A stretch of 64,000 bases of DNA from ZC4RG20 sp963782445 (GCA_963782445.1 CAWAJM010000001.1:558001-622000), one strand, 5' to 3'; positions 36,046-44,542 are shown, counted from the first letter of the stretch. The notes: a model not told the origin generated them from the sequence alone. Made by a program: numbers and translations.

Positions 36046-36510
36046 ATGACCACGGCCCGGCATGCGCGACGCCGTCTCGTCACCGCTTGTCTGGCGGCCT
36101 CGGCGGCAGCGACCGCTGCCGAACGCGGCGTGCTGGAGCATCATAACGATGCAGCGCGCAGCGGCGTCTACACGATGCCGGACCTTTCGCACCGGCGCGC
36201 GGCCGCGCTGCATCGCGACACGGGCTTCGACGGGTCAGTCGAGGGCGCGGTCTACGCCCAGCCGCTGTATTGGGAGAACGGGAATGGGCGCGCCTTCGTG
36301 GTCGTCGCCACGGAGGCCAATATGGTCGAGGCGCTCGATGCCAAGACGGGCCGGTTCGTGCCTTCGGCCGAGAATCAGCGCGGCGCGCTGGCCGTATTCG
36401 ACGGGCGCCGCACGAGGATGGACGGGATCGCACGCTATCAGACGCCGATCGCGGCGGCTGGGCGCATCTATGTGGCAGGGCGCGGGCGGGTGTACGCTTT
36501 CCGCTGGTAA
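36046..36510 (+). CDS. short propeller-like protein, possible internal-deletion remnant
   Basis: A 154-residue exported protein (signal peptide 1-24) with a PQQ-type beta-propeller style. The first half has VYAQPLYWENGNGRAFVV and ATEANMVEALDAKTG, which in relatives lie at the start of a 500-residue propeller. The second half (GALAVFDGRR, then ARYQTPIAAAGRIYVAGRGRVYAFRW) looks like the last blade of the same propeller. The middle blades are absent, so this could be a shrunken gene. Ribosome site GGAGGG lies 8 bases before the ATG, so it may still be translated. Function unknown. Confidence 0.6.
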   Translation: MTTARHARRRLVTACLAASAAATAAERGVLEHHNDAARSGVYTMPDLSHRRAAALHRDTGFDGSVEGAVYAQPLYWENGNGRAFVVVATEANMVEALDAKTGRFVPSAENQRGALAVFDGRRTRMDGIARYQTPIAAAGRIYVAGRGRVYAFRW

Positions 36511-36546
36511 AGGGCGGAGGCCGCAGGGCGCCGCTCGCCGCCCGCG

Positions 36547-36954
36547 TCAGGCATAGCGCCAGACGGCCATGCAGACCACGGTCACGGCAAGCAGGACGGC
36601 GCCGATCCTTTGGCTCTTGAGCACCCAGCCCTGCAGCGCGAGCGCTCGGGACTCGTCGGCCACGCGCAGCTGGCGCATGGCGGGCAGCGCAGTGGCCTGC
36701 ACGCCCGCGGCGACGATGGCGCAGGCGGCGCCGGCACCGAGGACTTCCTGGGGGGCGCCCGCGGCCTGCGTCAATCCCGCCACGCCCCAGAGGGCGCCGC
36801 CCGCGAGCATGGCAATCAAGGCCGCGCCGGCCTGGGCATACGCGAGCCGGTCGAACCGCGTGACCGCCGCGTGCGCCACGGCGAACGTCGATCCGGCCCA
36901 AAACACGCCGGCGAGTACGTGCAGGGCGGTCAGCAAAATCAGTACCCAGCTCAT
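36547..36954 (-). CDS. small four-helix membrane protein
   Basis: A 135-residue integral membrane protein with four hydrophobic segments. Its opening (WVLILLTALHVLAGVFWAGSTFAVAHAAV) has the histidine-tryptophan pattern seen in CopD-like and related small heme- or copper-binding membrane proteins. Family assignment is uncertain. The start at 36954 is the ATG directly before the first helix; the frame runs on upstream but becomes basic and low-complexity. It is divergent from the cupin gene, with 117 bases between the starts. Confidence 0.65.
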   Translation of the reverse strand: MSWVLILLTALHVLAGVFWAGSTFAVAHAAVTRFDRLAYAQAGAALIAMLAGGALWGVAGLTQAAGAPQEVLGAGAACAIVAAGVQATALPAMRQLRVADESRALALQGWVLKSQRIGAVLLAVTVVCMAVWRYA

Positions 36955-37071
36955 CTCGGCCTCGCTCTCCGGAGCCACGAGTATACGCGATGTGCCGCGC
37001 GGGGCGGCGTATGATTGCCTGATGCGCCGTGTCGCAGCGGCAGGTCGAGGAGACGGAGGGATGCCCCGAAA

Positions 37072-37755
37072 GTGAGCGAATCGATCAACGGGAATCTTCG
37101 GATCGCGGCCGTCGTGGACACGGCCGCCATGCCCTGGACCGCGAGCCCGAGCGGCTCCGTCTGGCGCAAGCGCGTGCACCTCGTCGGCGCGGCGGAGGCG
37201 GGCCAGGTCACGTCCATCGTGCGCTTCGAGCCGGACTCGACGTTTCCGGAGCACGGCCATCCCGAAGGCGAGGAGATCCTCGTGCTCGAAGGCGTGTTTT
37301 CGGACAGCCAAGGCGATTGGCCGGCCGGCAGCTTCCTCTTGAACCCCGAGGGTTTCCGCCACGCGCCGTTCTCGAAGCCGGGCTGCCTGCTGTTCGTCAA
37401 GCTCAGGCAGTACCCGGGACGGGAGCGGCTACAGGCCGCGGTCGACACGGGCCGCCTGCCCTGGGAGCCCGCCGGTTCGGCCGGGGTCCTTTGCAAACGC
37501 CTCTACGAGCAGAGCGGCTTCTCGGATACCGTGCGTCTCGAGCGCTGGGAAGCCGGCGCCGAGCCCGGCCCCGCGGCGTACCCGCAGGGCGTAGAGTTCT
37601 TCGTGCTCGAAGGAGCCTTCGAGGACGACGACGGCCGCTATGGGCCGGGGCACTGGCTGCGTCTGCCGGCCGGCGCCGAGCACCGGCCGCGGTCGGCGGA
37701 CGGCTGTCTGCTGTACGTGAAGCGCGGCGGCTTGCCGTACCTGCGCTCCGCATAA
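37072..37755 (+). CDS. double-cupin, ChrR-like protein
   Basis: A 227-residue protein with two tandem cupin domains that resemble the cupin half of ChrR. Domain one has EHGHPEGEEILVLEGVFSD, with metal-ligand-like His and Glu residues; domain two has YPQGVEFFVLEGAFEDD and GAEHRP. In Rhodobacter, ChrR is a zinc anti-sigma factor for the singlet-oxygen response, but here the N-terminal zinc anti-sigma domain is missing and no sigma gene is next to it. The start is a GTG at 37072 with GGAGGG about 12 bases before it. Two upstream M codons are in unlikely sequence. Confidence 0.75.
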   Translation: MSESINGNLRIAAVVDTAAMPWTASPSGSVWRKRVHLVGAAEAGQVTSIVRFEPDSTFPEHGHPEGEEILVLEGVFSDSQGDWPAGSFLLNPEGFRHAPFSKPGCLLFVKLRQYPGRERLQAAVDTGRLPWEPAGSAGVLCKRLYEQSGFSDTVRLERWEAGAEPGPAAYPQGVEFFVLEGAFEDDDGRYGPGHWLRLPAGAEHRPRSADGCLLYVKRGGLPYLRSA

Positions 37756-37849
37756 ACGTCCGTCGCGGCTATATAAAGCCCGCACCGCCGTAGCGCGCCT
37801 CCCGTATCGGCGCCGATACCTGCGCCCGCCGCCCACTGACGACGGCATG

Positions 37850-38734
37850 CTACGCGAGCCCGCAGTAATCGAGGCTGCGCCGCCAGAGCTCCTCGGCCAA
37901 CGCACGGTCCTCGGCGACGCCGGTCGGTTGCTTCCGGGCGCAGTCGGCGTAGTACAGGCCCGTTTCGCCCGCCAGCTCGGGGCGCGTGGCGCAATACACC
38001 GAGGTGCGGGCGCCCTTCTCGTTGGAGATCATGAAGAGCTTAGCGAAGCCGCGAAGGGGGGCGGGCAGGCGCCGCCAGAGTCCCGACGCGACCACGCCCG
38101 GATGCACGGCATAGGCCGAGACGCCCGTTCCGCGAAGCCTGCGGGCGAGCTCGGCCGAGAACAGCATGTTCGCGAGCTTCGAGACGGCGTACTCGCGCCA
38201 GGCCGTGCGCGTGCGGGTCGGTTCCCGGACCGCGTCCCAGTCGATGCTCTGCGCCTGCCGATGCGCCTGGCTCGCGACGGTCACGACGCGTGCGGGGGCC
38301 GAGGCGGCGAGGCGTTCGCGCAGCAACTCGGTCAACAGGAAGTGGCCGAGGTGGTTGACCCCGAACTGAATTTCGAAACCCTGCGCCGTGGTGCCGCGCT
38401 GGCCGGCGACGCCTGCGTTGTTGATGAGGCCGTGAATGGGGCCCGCATGCTCGAGCAGGGCTGCGGCGCCGCGCCGCACGGACTCGAGGTCGGCAAGATC
38501 GAGCGTCACGAACTCGACACGGCGGTTATCGAGGTCTCGCCGCAGTGTGTCTACGACCGTTTTCGACTTCGCTTCCGAACGGTTCGCGAGCCAGAGCGTG
38601 GCGCCGCGGCGGGCGAGCGCGCGCGCGGTGGCTTCGCCGATGCCCGAGGTCGCGCCCGTGATTACGTAGACCCTGCCCTCGAGATCGCGCGTTCGGTCCG
38701 CGGCCGCCGGGCCGCTGTCGGAATCGGCTGTCAT
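37850..38734 (-). CDS. short-chain dehydrogenase/reductase
   Basis: A 294-residue SDR oxidoreductase with cofactor motif ITGATSGIG near residue 25, NNAGVAG, catalytic YAVSKLANM and a preceding serine in VASQAH. The overall pattern, with HPGVVASGLWR after the active site, matches retinol-dehydrogenase-like SDRs. It follows the FAD oxidoreductase on the same strand (109 bases), and the three genes on this strand (Cfa-type methyltransferase, FAD oxidoreductase, SDR) appear to form one lipid-modification group. Its substrate is not known; a fatty-acid-derived alcohol or ketone is plausible. Confidence 0.85.
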   Translation of the reverse strand: MTADSDSGPAAADRTRDLEGRVYVITGATSGIGEATARALARRGATLWLANRSEAKSKTVVDTLRRDLDNRRVEFVTLDLADLESVRRGAAALLEHAGPIHGLINNAGVAGQRGTTAQGFEIQFGVNHLGHFLLTELLRERLAASAPARVVTVASQAHRQAQSIDWDAVREPTRTRTAWREYAVSKLANMLFSAELARRLRGTGVSAYAVHPGVVASGLWRRLPAPLRGFAKLFMISNEKGARTSVYCATRPELAGETGLYYADCARKQPTGVAEDRALAEELWRRSLDYCGLA

Positions 38735-38843
38735 TCGACCATGCTCTCATGCCGCTCGGGCTGCGTTAAGGGTGCGGGACCCCAAGGAGCGCGCCACAGG
38801 CGGCGCGAGCTGCCTGCTCCGCCGGCCCGGCGCGGCAGCTCGC

Positions 38844-40184
38844 TCAGGGCGTCTTGAACGCCACCTTGTCGTAGAGCGTCGGTGCCCGTCCCGCGGCGTC
38901 GTACTTGGCCTTGAGCCGTTCGTAGGCCGCGCCGTTGAAGCGCGCATCGAACTCCTCGCGGCCGAGGAACGTCGAGGAGTAAAGCATTTTGATGCCGCCG
39001 AGCTCGAAGCACTTGTCGTCGAGGATGCGCGTGTGGTGGAAGCGCTCTGCGCCCGGCACCCGGCGCACCTGACAATAGCAGCCGAGATTGAAATAGAGCG
39101 TGTCGGGGGCAATCGGGTAAAGCGTGGGCTGGCGCGATGTCTTGATCGGCACGGCCGCCCACGGCCGTCCCTCGAGATCGACGTGCTCGAGCGCGAACGC
39201 GAGCAGCTCGGGCGCCTGCGGCCACGGCACCTCCCAGTCCTGAATCAGCGGCTCCGTGCCGTCGTCGGTGCCCAGATGCAGCCGCTTTCGAAGGCGGGCC
39301 TTGAAGGCTACGTAGCGCGTGTAGAACGCCGAATTGCGGAAACGTTGGGGCGCGTAGCGGCGGAACAGCCGGTAGCCGCGGCCCTCGGGGATGTTCCAGA
39401 ACCATTCGGGGTCGTACCGGAAGATGTAAGCGTGCGTCGCGAGGTAGATGTCCTGCCGCTCGCGCACGAGCTTGTAGAAGATGTGCCGGCGTAAAATGTC
39501 GTCGACTTGCGGCACGCTGCGTGTGAAGCGGCCGGTCATGAGCCTGAGATCGGACGACGAAAACACGAGCCCCTCGACGAAGTCGTACGGGCCCGTCTCG
39601 GCGGCGGCGCTCATGGCGTCGAGATAGCGGCCGATCTCTTCGAAGCGCTCGATGCGAAGATGCACGAAGGGCTGCGCGGGCTGCAGCCGGATGCGCGCGC
39701 GCAGGATGTAGCCGAGCGTGCCGTAGGAGTTAGGCAGGCCGCGGAACAGGTCCGCATATTCGTTGTCCGCCGTCGCCGTGACGATGCGGCCGTCCGGCAG
39801 CAGCACGTCGGCCTCGACGAGCCCGTCGTGCACGAAGCCGTGCCGGAAGCAGGTCGACTCGATGCCGATGCCGACCGTCGCACCGCCGACCGTGATGTGC
39901 TTGAGCTCGGGCGCGACGAGCGGCAGGAAGCCCTGCGCGAGCGCCGCATTGACGGCCGTCTCGTACGTCGTCAGGCCCTCGACGTCCATAGTGCGGGCGG
40001 CCGCGTCGACACCGATGACCTCGTTGAACTGGCCGAGCGAGATACGCCGAGCAGCTTGACCGCGCGGCTCGTAGCGGAACAGGTTCGAGATCGTGCGCTT
40101 GGCGAGCCTCAGCTGGCCCGCGCCGTCGCGCCAGGTGCGCTCTAGCTCGGCCCTCTTGTGTGCGTAGCTACTCGCCGCTGGCAT
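38844..40184 (-). CDS. FAD-binding oxidoreductase, DHCR24/TmsA-like
   Basis: A 446-residue FAD-linked oxidoreductase of the DHCR24/DWF1 type. It has the flavin-binding GGATVGIGIESTCFRHGF segment, preceded by LPLVAPELKHITVGG, and LPNSYGTLGYILRARI. An opening helix LRLAKRTISNLFRY is typical of the bacterial group in which such enzymes reduce the 10-methylene fatty-acyl group made by a Cfa-like methyltransferase. Here the gene overlaps the end of a Cfa-type gene by 17 bases, on the same strand, so they are co-translated. I infer joint action on membrane fatty acids. Confidence 0.8.
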   Translation of the reverse strand: MPAASSYAHKRAELERTWRDGAGQLRLAKRTISNLFRYEPRGQAARRISLGQFNEVIGVDAAARTMDVEGLTTYETAVNAALAQGFLPLVAPELKHITVGGATVGIGIESTCFRHGFVHDGLVEADVLLPDGRIVTATADNEYADLFRGLPNSYGTLGYILRARIRLQPAQPFVHLRIERFEEIGRYLDAMSAAAETGPYDFVEGLVFSSSDLRLMTGRFTRSVPQVDDILRRHIFYKLVRERQDIYLATHAYIFRYDPEWFWNIPEGRGYRLFRRYAPQRFRNSAFYTRYVAFKARLRKRLHLGTDDGTEPLIQDWEVPWPQAPELLAFALEHVDLEGRPWAAVPIKTSRQPTLYPIAPDTLYFNLGCYCQVRRVPGAERFHHTRILDDKCFELGGIKMLYSSTFLGREEFDARFNGAAYERLKAKYDAAGRAPTLYDKVAFKTP

Positions 40185-41436
40185 AGATATGCGCGCGCGT
40201 CCACGGCACCTCGTTCATGCCGGAGCGCGCGAACACGACCTGGAACAGCTGCAGCTTGCCGTGCAGGAATGCCATGATCGAGCCGGCCAAGTACAGGCGC
40301 CAGGCGCGCACGAAGGTCTCGCCGAACATCGCCTCGACCCTGTCGACGCTCTCCTCGTAGCGCTCCAGCCAGGCCTCGAGCGTTCTTGCGTAGTGCAGCC
40401 GGATGTTCTCGACATCGAGCACGGAGAGTCCGTTCGGCTCGAAGATGTCCATCATTTCGCGCAGTGTCGGAGGGTAGGCGCCGGGGAAGATCCGTTTGTC
40501 GATCCACGGGTTCAGGCGCTCGGGACGATCGCGCCCGATGCTGTGAATGAGCCCGCGGCCCTCCTTTTTGAGCAGCCGGTCGATGAGCCGACCGAGGTCC
40601 TCGTAATTGCCGGCGCCCACGTGCTCCAGCATGCCGATCGAGACGAAGGCGTCGATGCCGCCCGGCGCCGTTGCGTTGCGGTAATCGTCCTCGACGAACT
40701 CGACGAGATGGTCGACCCCATCGCGCTTGGCCCATTCGCGCGCGTAAGCGATTTGCTCCTTGGAGATGTTGAAGCTGCGCACGCGCACGCCGTAGTTCTT
40801 GGCCATGAACAGCGCGAAGCCGCCCCAGCCGCCGCCGGCCTCGACCACGGACTCACCGGCCTGGAGCCGCAGCTTCCTGCAGACGTGGTGCATCTTGGCC
40901 TGTTGGGCCTGTTCGATGGTCATCGTCGGCGCGGCGAAATAGGCGCAGGTGTATTGCAGCGCCTCGCGATCGAGCCAGAGCGTGTAGAAGTCGTTGCCGA
41001 TGTCGTAGTGGTGGTAGATGTTGCGCTTCGACTCGGAGAGATCCGGCGCGAAGTGACGGCCGCGAGCCAGCCACTTGCCGAGCCCCGTGGTCGCTTCCGT
41101 ATAGCGGTAGGCCGCGTCGAGCAGCGTGAGCAGATCGCCGTGGACCTCGAGGCGGCCCGCGCTGTAGAGATCGCCGAAATGCAGCTCGGGATTGACGAGC
41201 AGCTGCCACAGTGCGGCGCTGTCGGCGATCCGGACCGTGACGGTCTTCGAATCTTCAGGGGCCTCCGGCAGCGCCTCGTCCCAGAGGAGGACGCGAACCG
41301 GCTCGTCGCCGAGCTTCTGCGCGATCTTGCCGACAACCCACCGGTTCAGCGCCGAGGGGGCGCGGATTCGCTCCTCGGAGCCGTAGGCGATGCTGGAACC
41401 CGGTACCCCGAGTGGTTCGACGCGACTTCTGTTCAT
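40168..41436 (-). CDS. Cfa-family fatty-acid methyltransferase
   Basis: A 422-residue SAM-dependent enzyme of the cyclopropane-fatty-acid synthase family, which modifies double bonds in phospholipid acyl chains. Visible are the HYDIGNDFYTLWLD motif (about 143-156), the cysteine-bearing QYTCAYF (161-167), and the SAM-binding loop EAGGGWGG (199-206) where most relatives have GCGWG. LEHVGAGNYEDLGR follows. A cyclopropane synthase is one option; but its direct overlap with an FAD oxidoreductase gene favours a methyl-branched product. The ATG is about 10 bases after a GGAG site. It is divergent from moaA, with 250 bases between them. Confidence 0.85.
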   Translation of the reverse strand: MNRSRVEPLGVPGSSIAYGSEERIRAPSALNRWVVGKIAQKLGDEPVRVLLWDEALPEAPEDSKTVTVRIADSAALWQLLVNPELHFGDLYSAGRLEVHGDLLTLLDAAYRYTEATTGLGKWLARGRHFAPDLSESKRNIYHHYDIGNDFYTLWLDREALQYTCAYFAAPTMTIEQAQQAKMHHVCRKLRLQAGESVVEAGGGWGGFALFMAKNYGVRVRSFNISKEQIAYAREWAKRDGVDHLVEFVEDDYRNATAPGGIDAFVSIGMLEHVGAGNYEDLGRLIDRLLKKEGRGLIHSIGRDRPERLNPWIDKRIFPGAYPPTLREMMDIFEPNGLSVLDVENIRLHYARTLEAWLERYEESVDRVEAMFGETFVRAWRLYLAGSIMAFLHGKLQLFQVVFARSGMNEVPWTRAHIYASGE

Positions 41437-41686
41437 TAGAGTTTTTCTCCGCTCGAGACGCGTATTGTGCCACGGCCCGCCCGGGTGAGTGAACTTTGGG
41501 CTCCGCGCAGGTCATTGAACTTGTAACGTTTACCGCGTGTTTCGTGCGCATGGGGCGTGCGGGCACGCGCGGCGGGCCCCCCGCGTCCGCCGCACGCGGC
41601 GCGGCAGGGCGGGGGCGCGCCGCACCGGGCCGCCGCATCGACGGCTCGCTCACCCCTGGTAGAATGACGGCCGAGGTACATGTCCG

Positions 41687-42739
41687 ATGAGCAGCAGCGT
41701 GAAAAACTGGCAGGGGCAAGGCGCAGTCAGGGACCGCCTGGAGCGCCCGCTTCGCGATCTCAGGATCTCGGTCATCGACCGCTGCAACTTCCGCTGCCCG
41801 TACTGCATGCCCGCGGAGGTATATGGCGAGGGCCACCGGTTTTTGCCGCGTGCCGAATGGCTCACGACGGGCGAGATCAAGCGGCTCGGGGGCCTGTTCC
41901 TGCACCTCGGCGTCACGAAATTTCGCTTGACGGGCGGCGAGCCGCTGCTGCGCCGGGACATCGTCGAGATCGTCGAAGCCCTCGCCGGGCTCTCGGGCGT
42001 CGAGGATGTGGCGCTGACGACGAACGGCACACGCCTCGCCCAGCAGGCCGATGCGCTGCGCGCGGCCGGCCTCCAGCGCGTGACCGTGAGCCTCGACAGC
42101 CTCGACGAGGCCGTGTTCCGGCAGATGAGCGGCGGACGCGGGAATTTGCGCGCCGTGCTCGAGGGCATCGACAAGGCGCTCGCGGCCGGCTTTGCGCCGC
42201 TCAAGATCAACGTCACGGTGCAGAAGGGCCGCAACGAGGACGGGGTGCTCGATCTCGTCGAGCGCTTCCGCGGCACGGGCGTCATCGTGCGCTTCATCGA
42301 ATACATGGACGTAGGCACGCTGAACGGCTGGCGGGCCGGGGACGTCGTGACCTCGAAGGCGCTGCTCGAGCGCGTCGCCGCGCGTTGGCCCGTCGAGCCG
42401 CTCGGCAGCAATTACCGCGGCGAGGTCGCGAAGCGCTATCGCTTCGTCGATGGGCGAGGAGAGATCGGCTTCATCTCGTCGGTCAGCGAACCGTTCTGCG
42501 GGGACTGCCATCGCGCCCGCCTATCGGCCGACGGCACGCTCTACACGTGCCTCTTCGCGGCCCGCGGCACGAACCTGCGGGACGCGCTGCGCGCGGGCGC
42601 AAGCGATGCCGAGCTCGTCGGCCTGCTGCAAAACGTGTGGCGCGGCCGCGCCGACCGCTACAGCGAGCTGCGCGGCAGGCGGGCCGGGAAAGAGGACAGC
42701 GAGGCGCGCCGCGTCGAGATGTACAGGATGGGCGGCTGA
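41687..42739 (+). CDS. moaA: GTP 3',8-cyclase
   Basis: MoaA, 350 residues, a radical-SAM enzyme that starts molybdenum-cofactor synthesis by rearranging GTP in the cytosol. Radical-SAM cysteines are C33, C37 and C40 in CNFRCPYC. The second iron-sulfur cluster is in FCGDCHRARLSADGTLYTC, and the protein ends in the essential GG pair (YRMGG). Its stop overlaps the start of moaC (TGATG). First gene of a moaA-moaC-moaD-moaE block; it is divergent from the Cfa gene. Confidence 0.95.
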   Translation: MSSSVKNWQGQGAVRDRLERPLRDLRISVIDRCNFRCPYCMPAEVYGEGHRFLPRAEWLTTGEIKRLGGLFLHLGVTKFRLTGGEPLLRRDIVEIVEALAGLSGVEDVALTTNGTRLAQQADALRAAGLQRVTVSLDSLDEAVFRQMSGGRGNLRAVLEGIDKALAAGFAPLKINVTVQKGRNEDGVLDLVERFRGTGVIVRFIEYMDVGTLNGWRAGDVVTSKALLERVAARWPVEPLGSNYRGEVAKRYRFVDGRGEIGFISSVSEPFCGDCHRARLSADGTLYTCLFAARGTNLRDALRAGASDAELVGLLQNVWRGRADRYSELRGRRAGKEDSEARRVEMYRMGG

Positions 42740-43264
42740 TGCTGACGCACGTGGACGAGGCCGACCGGCCGACCATGGTCGAACGTCGGCGACAAGGCCG
42801 TGACCACACGCACGGCCGAGGCCCGTGCGGTCGTCGAGTTTCCGCCCGAGGCGCCCGTGGGCGCCGGCGAGGCCCTGCGCACGAAAAAAGGGCCCGTGTT
42901 CGACACGGCTATCATCGCCGGCGTCATGGCCGCGAAAAAAACGCACGAGCTCATCCCGTTCTGCCATCAGCTGCCGCTCGAGAGCTGCAAGATACAAATC
43001 GACTGGTGCGGTCCGCGCGAGGTCGAGGTGCGCTGCCGCGTGCGCGCGACGCACAAGACCGGCGTCGAAATGGAAGCGCTGACGGGCGCTTCGGTCGCGG
43101 CGCTCACGATCTACGACATGTGCAAGGCGCTGACGCACGGCATCACGATCCGCGAGGTCGCGCTGCTCGCGAAGACGGGCGGCAAGCGCGACTTTCGCCG
43201 GGAAGCCCCGTCGGCCGAGGCGCGCGCAGAGCGGCCGGCCGCCGAGCCGGAGGCGGGGCGTTGA
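42739..43264 (+). CDS. moaC: cyclic pyranopterin monophosphate synthase, frameshifted near 42782
   Basis: MoaC makes cyclic pyranopterin monophosphate from the MoaA product. The ATG overlaps the moaA stop, and the first codons read MLTHVDEADRPTMV, as in MoaC. The frame is then lost at GTCGAACGTCGGCGAC (about 42778-42793); removing one A restores VDVGDKAVTTRTAEARAVVEF and gives a 174-residue protein of normal length. The rest has FCHQLPLESCKIQI, HKTGVEMEALTGASVAALTIYDMCK and GGKRDF. An internal ATG at 42800 could start a shorter form lacking the first 20 residues, but the full-length reading is far more likely. The extra base may be a sequencing error. Confidence 0.85.
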
Positions 43265-43503
43265 TCGAGATCACGGCCCGGTATTTCGCGGCGTTCCGTG
43301 AGCAGGCGGGCCGCGAGACGGAGCGCGTCTCGACGGGCGCCGCGACGACGGGCGAGCTCTATCGCGAGGTGGCCGCACGCCACGGCTTCGCCGATGCCGT
43401 CGGGCGCTGCAAGGTTGCCGTCAACGACGAGCTCAGCGGCTGGGATCGGGCGCTGCGCGAGGGCGATGTCGTGCTGTTCTTCCCGCCCGTTGCAGGGGGC
43501 TGA
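43261..43503 (+). CDS. moaD: molybdopterin synthase sulfur carrier subunit
   Basis: MoaD, 80 residues, is the ubiquitin-like sulfur carrier of molybdopterin synthase. It starts with TTG at 43261, overlapping the moaC stop by 4 bases, then follows ITARYFAAFREQAGRETERV, and ends in the carboxy-terminal GG (PPVAGG) that is thiocarboxylated. The frame is contained in a longer open frame that begins inside moaA; that longer frame is meaningless upstream. The gene lies between moaC and moaE, as usual. Confidence 0.9.
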   Translation: MIEITARYFAAFREQAGRETERVSTGAATTGELYREVAARHGFADAVGRCKVAVNDELSGWDRALREGDVVLFFPPVAGG

Positions 43504-43506
43504 GTC

Positions 43507-43998
43507 ATGGCCGCGCAGACGAGCTTCGCCATTCGCGATGCCGCGCTCGATCTGAAGGCGCTCGAGGGCCGGTTGCCCGATGCGGCGGCCGGCGCCCGCG
43601 TCACCTTCGAGGGCTGGGTGCGCAACCACAACGAAGGGGAGGCCGTGAACGGCCTCGAGTACGAAGCGCACGCGCCCATCGCCGTCGCCGAGGGCGAGAA
43701 GATCCTGGCCGAGGCCGTCGAACGCTTCGACGTTCTCGCAGTGCATTGCGAGCACCGCGTCGGCCGGCTCGAGATCGGCGCCTGTGCCGTCTGGGTCGGA
43801 GTCAGCGCCGCGCACCGCGGCGCGGCGTTCGATGCCTGCCGTTACGTCATCGACGAGGTCAAGGCTCGCGTGCCGATCTGGAAGAAAGAGCATTACGCCG
43901 ACGGCGCGACGGGTTGGGTCAACTGTGCGACGGGCGCCCGCGCGCCAAGCGTGCAAGATCCTCCGGCCGATCCACGTCGAAAGCCGCTTCGGGCATAG
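43507..43998 (+). CDS. moaE: molybdopterin synthase catalytic subunit
   Basis: MoaE, 163 residues, the large subunit of molybdopterin synthase, which moves sulfur from MoaD to cyclic pyranopterin monophosphate. Visible are the VTFEGWVRNHNEGEAVNGLEYEA opening, HRVGRLEIGACAVWVGVSAAHRGAAFDACRYVIDEVK, and the catalytic lysines in VPIWKKEHY. It starts 4 bases after moaD. The last 80 bases overlap the end of mocA on the other strand; its own C-terminal 20 residues are low-complexity and not conserved. Confidence 0.93.
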   Translation: MAAQTSFAIRDAALDLKALEGRLPDAAAGARVTFEGWVRNHNEGEAVNGLEYEAHAPIAVAEGEKILAEAVERFDVLAVHCEHRVGRLEIGACAVWVGVSAAHRGAAFDACRYVIDEVKARVPIWKKEHYADGATGWVNCATGARAPSVQDPPADPRRKPLRA

Positions 43999-44542
43999 GC
44001 ACGGCCGTGACGCGCGGCGCGCCGGCGAGCACCGCGCGCGCGCCGACATCGCCTTCGAGCGTCCGGAGGGTCGGCCATGTTCTGCGCGGCAGAATTGCGG
44101 GCACTCCGAGTCGTCCCGCATAGGCGGCCGCCGCGGGCACGCCGGGGCGGCGCCGCCAAGCCCGCGCGAGTCGCGCGAGCGCCGCGCGGCCGACGAGCGG
44201 CTGATCCGCGAGCACGATCAACACGGCTGGAGCCGTGCTCGGCACGGCCTTGAGTCCCGCGCGCAGAGAGGTCGCGAGGCCGCCCGCCCACCCCGAATTC
44301 TGGACGACGATGCACGGCGGGCCGGCGCGGCGCAGCAACGCGCGCAGGCGCAGCGCGCCGGCGCCGAGGACGACGACGGGGCGCGCCGACGCGGTTCCCG
44401 CTGCGGCCTCGAGGGCATGCAGAAGCAGCGGTAGACCGAGCCGGCGCGCGAGCTGCTTCGGCGCGCCGAGCCGGCGCGAGCCGCCGGCCGCGAGGACGAC
44501 GCACGCGAGCCCGTCGGCGCTGTATCGCATACCCTCGGCCAC
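43919..44542 (-). CDS. mocA: molybdenum cofactor cytidylyltransferase-like NTP transferase
   Basis: A 207-residue nucleotidyltransferase. The opening signature LAAGGSRRLGAPKQL (17-31) and ADQPLVG match the MocA/MobA-like family; the KQL form favours MocA, which adds CMP to molybdenum cofactor for the xanthine-dehydrogenase family. An ATG at 44530 is an alternative start. The middle has the expected DQP and NSGWAGGLATSLRAGL. It is convergent with moaE and overlaps it by 80 bases. The pairing with the distant xdhC gene is sensible: XdhC-type enzymes use the cytosine-type cofactor or the plain Mo-molybdopterin. Confidence 0.82.
   Translation of the reverse strand: MAEGMRYSADGLACVVLAAGGSRRLGAPKQLARRLGLPLLLHALEAAAGTASARPVVVLGAGALRLRALLRRAGPPCIVVQNSGWAGGLATSLRAGLKAVPSTAPAVLIVLADQPLVGRAALARLARAWRRRPGVPAAAAYAGRLGVPAILPRRTWPTLRTLEGDVGARAVLAGAPRVTAVPMPEAAFDVDRPEDLARLARGRPSHS

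Noticed and set aside
41680..43503. A 607-residue frame over moaA and moaC
   Set aside because: Only its last 80 codons are real (MoaD); the rest is out of frame with moaA.
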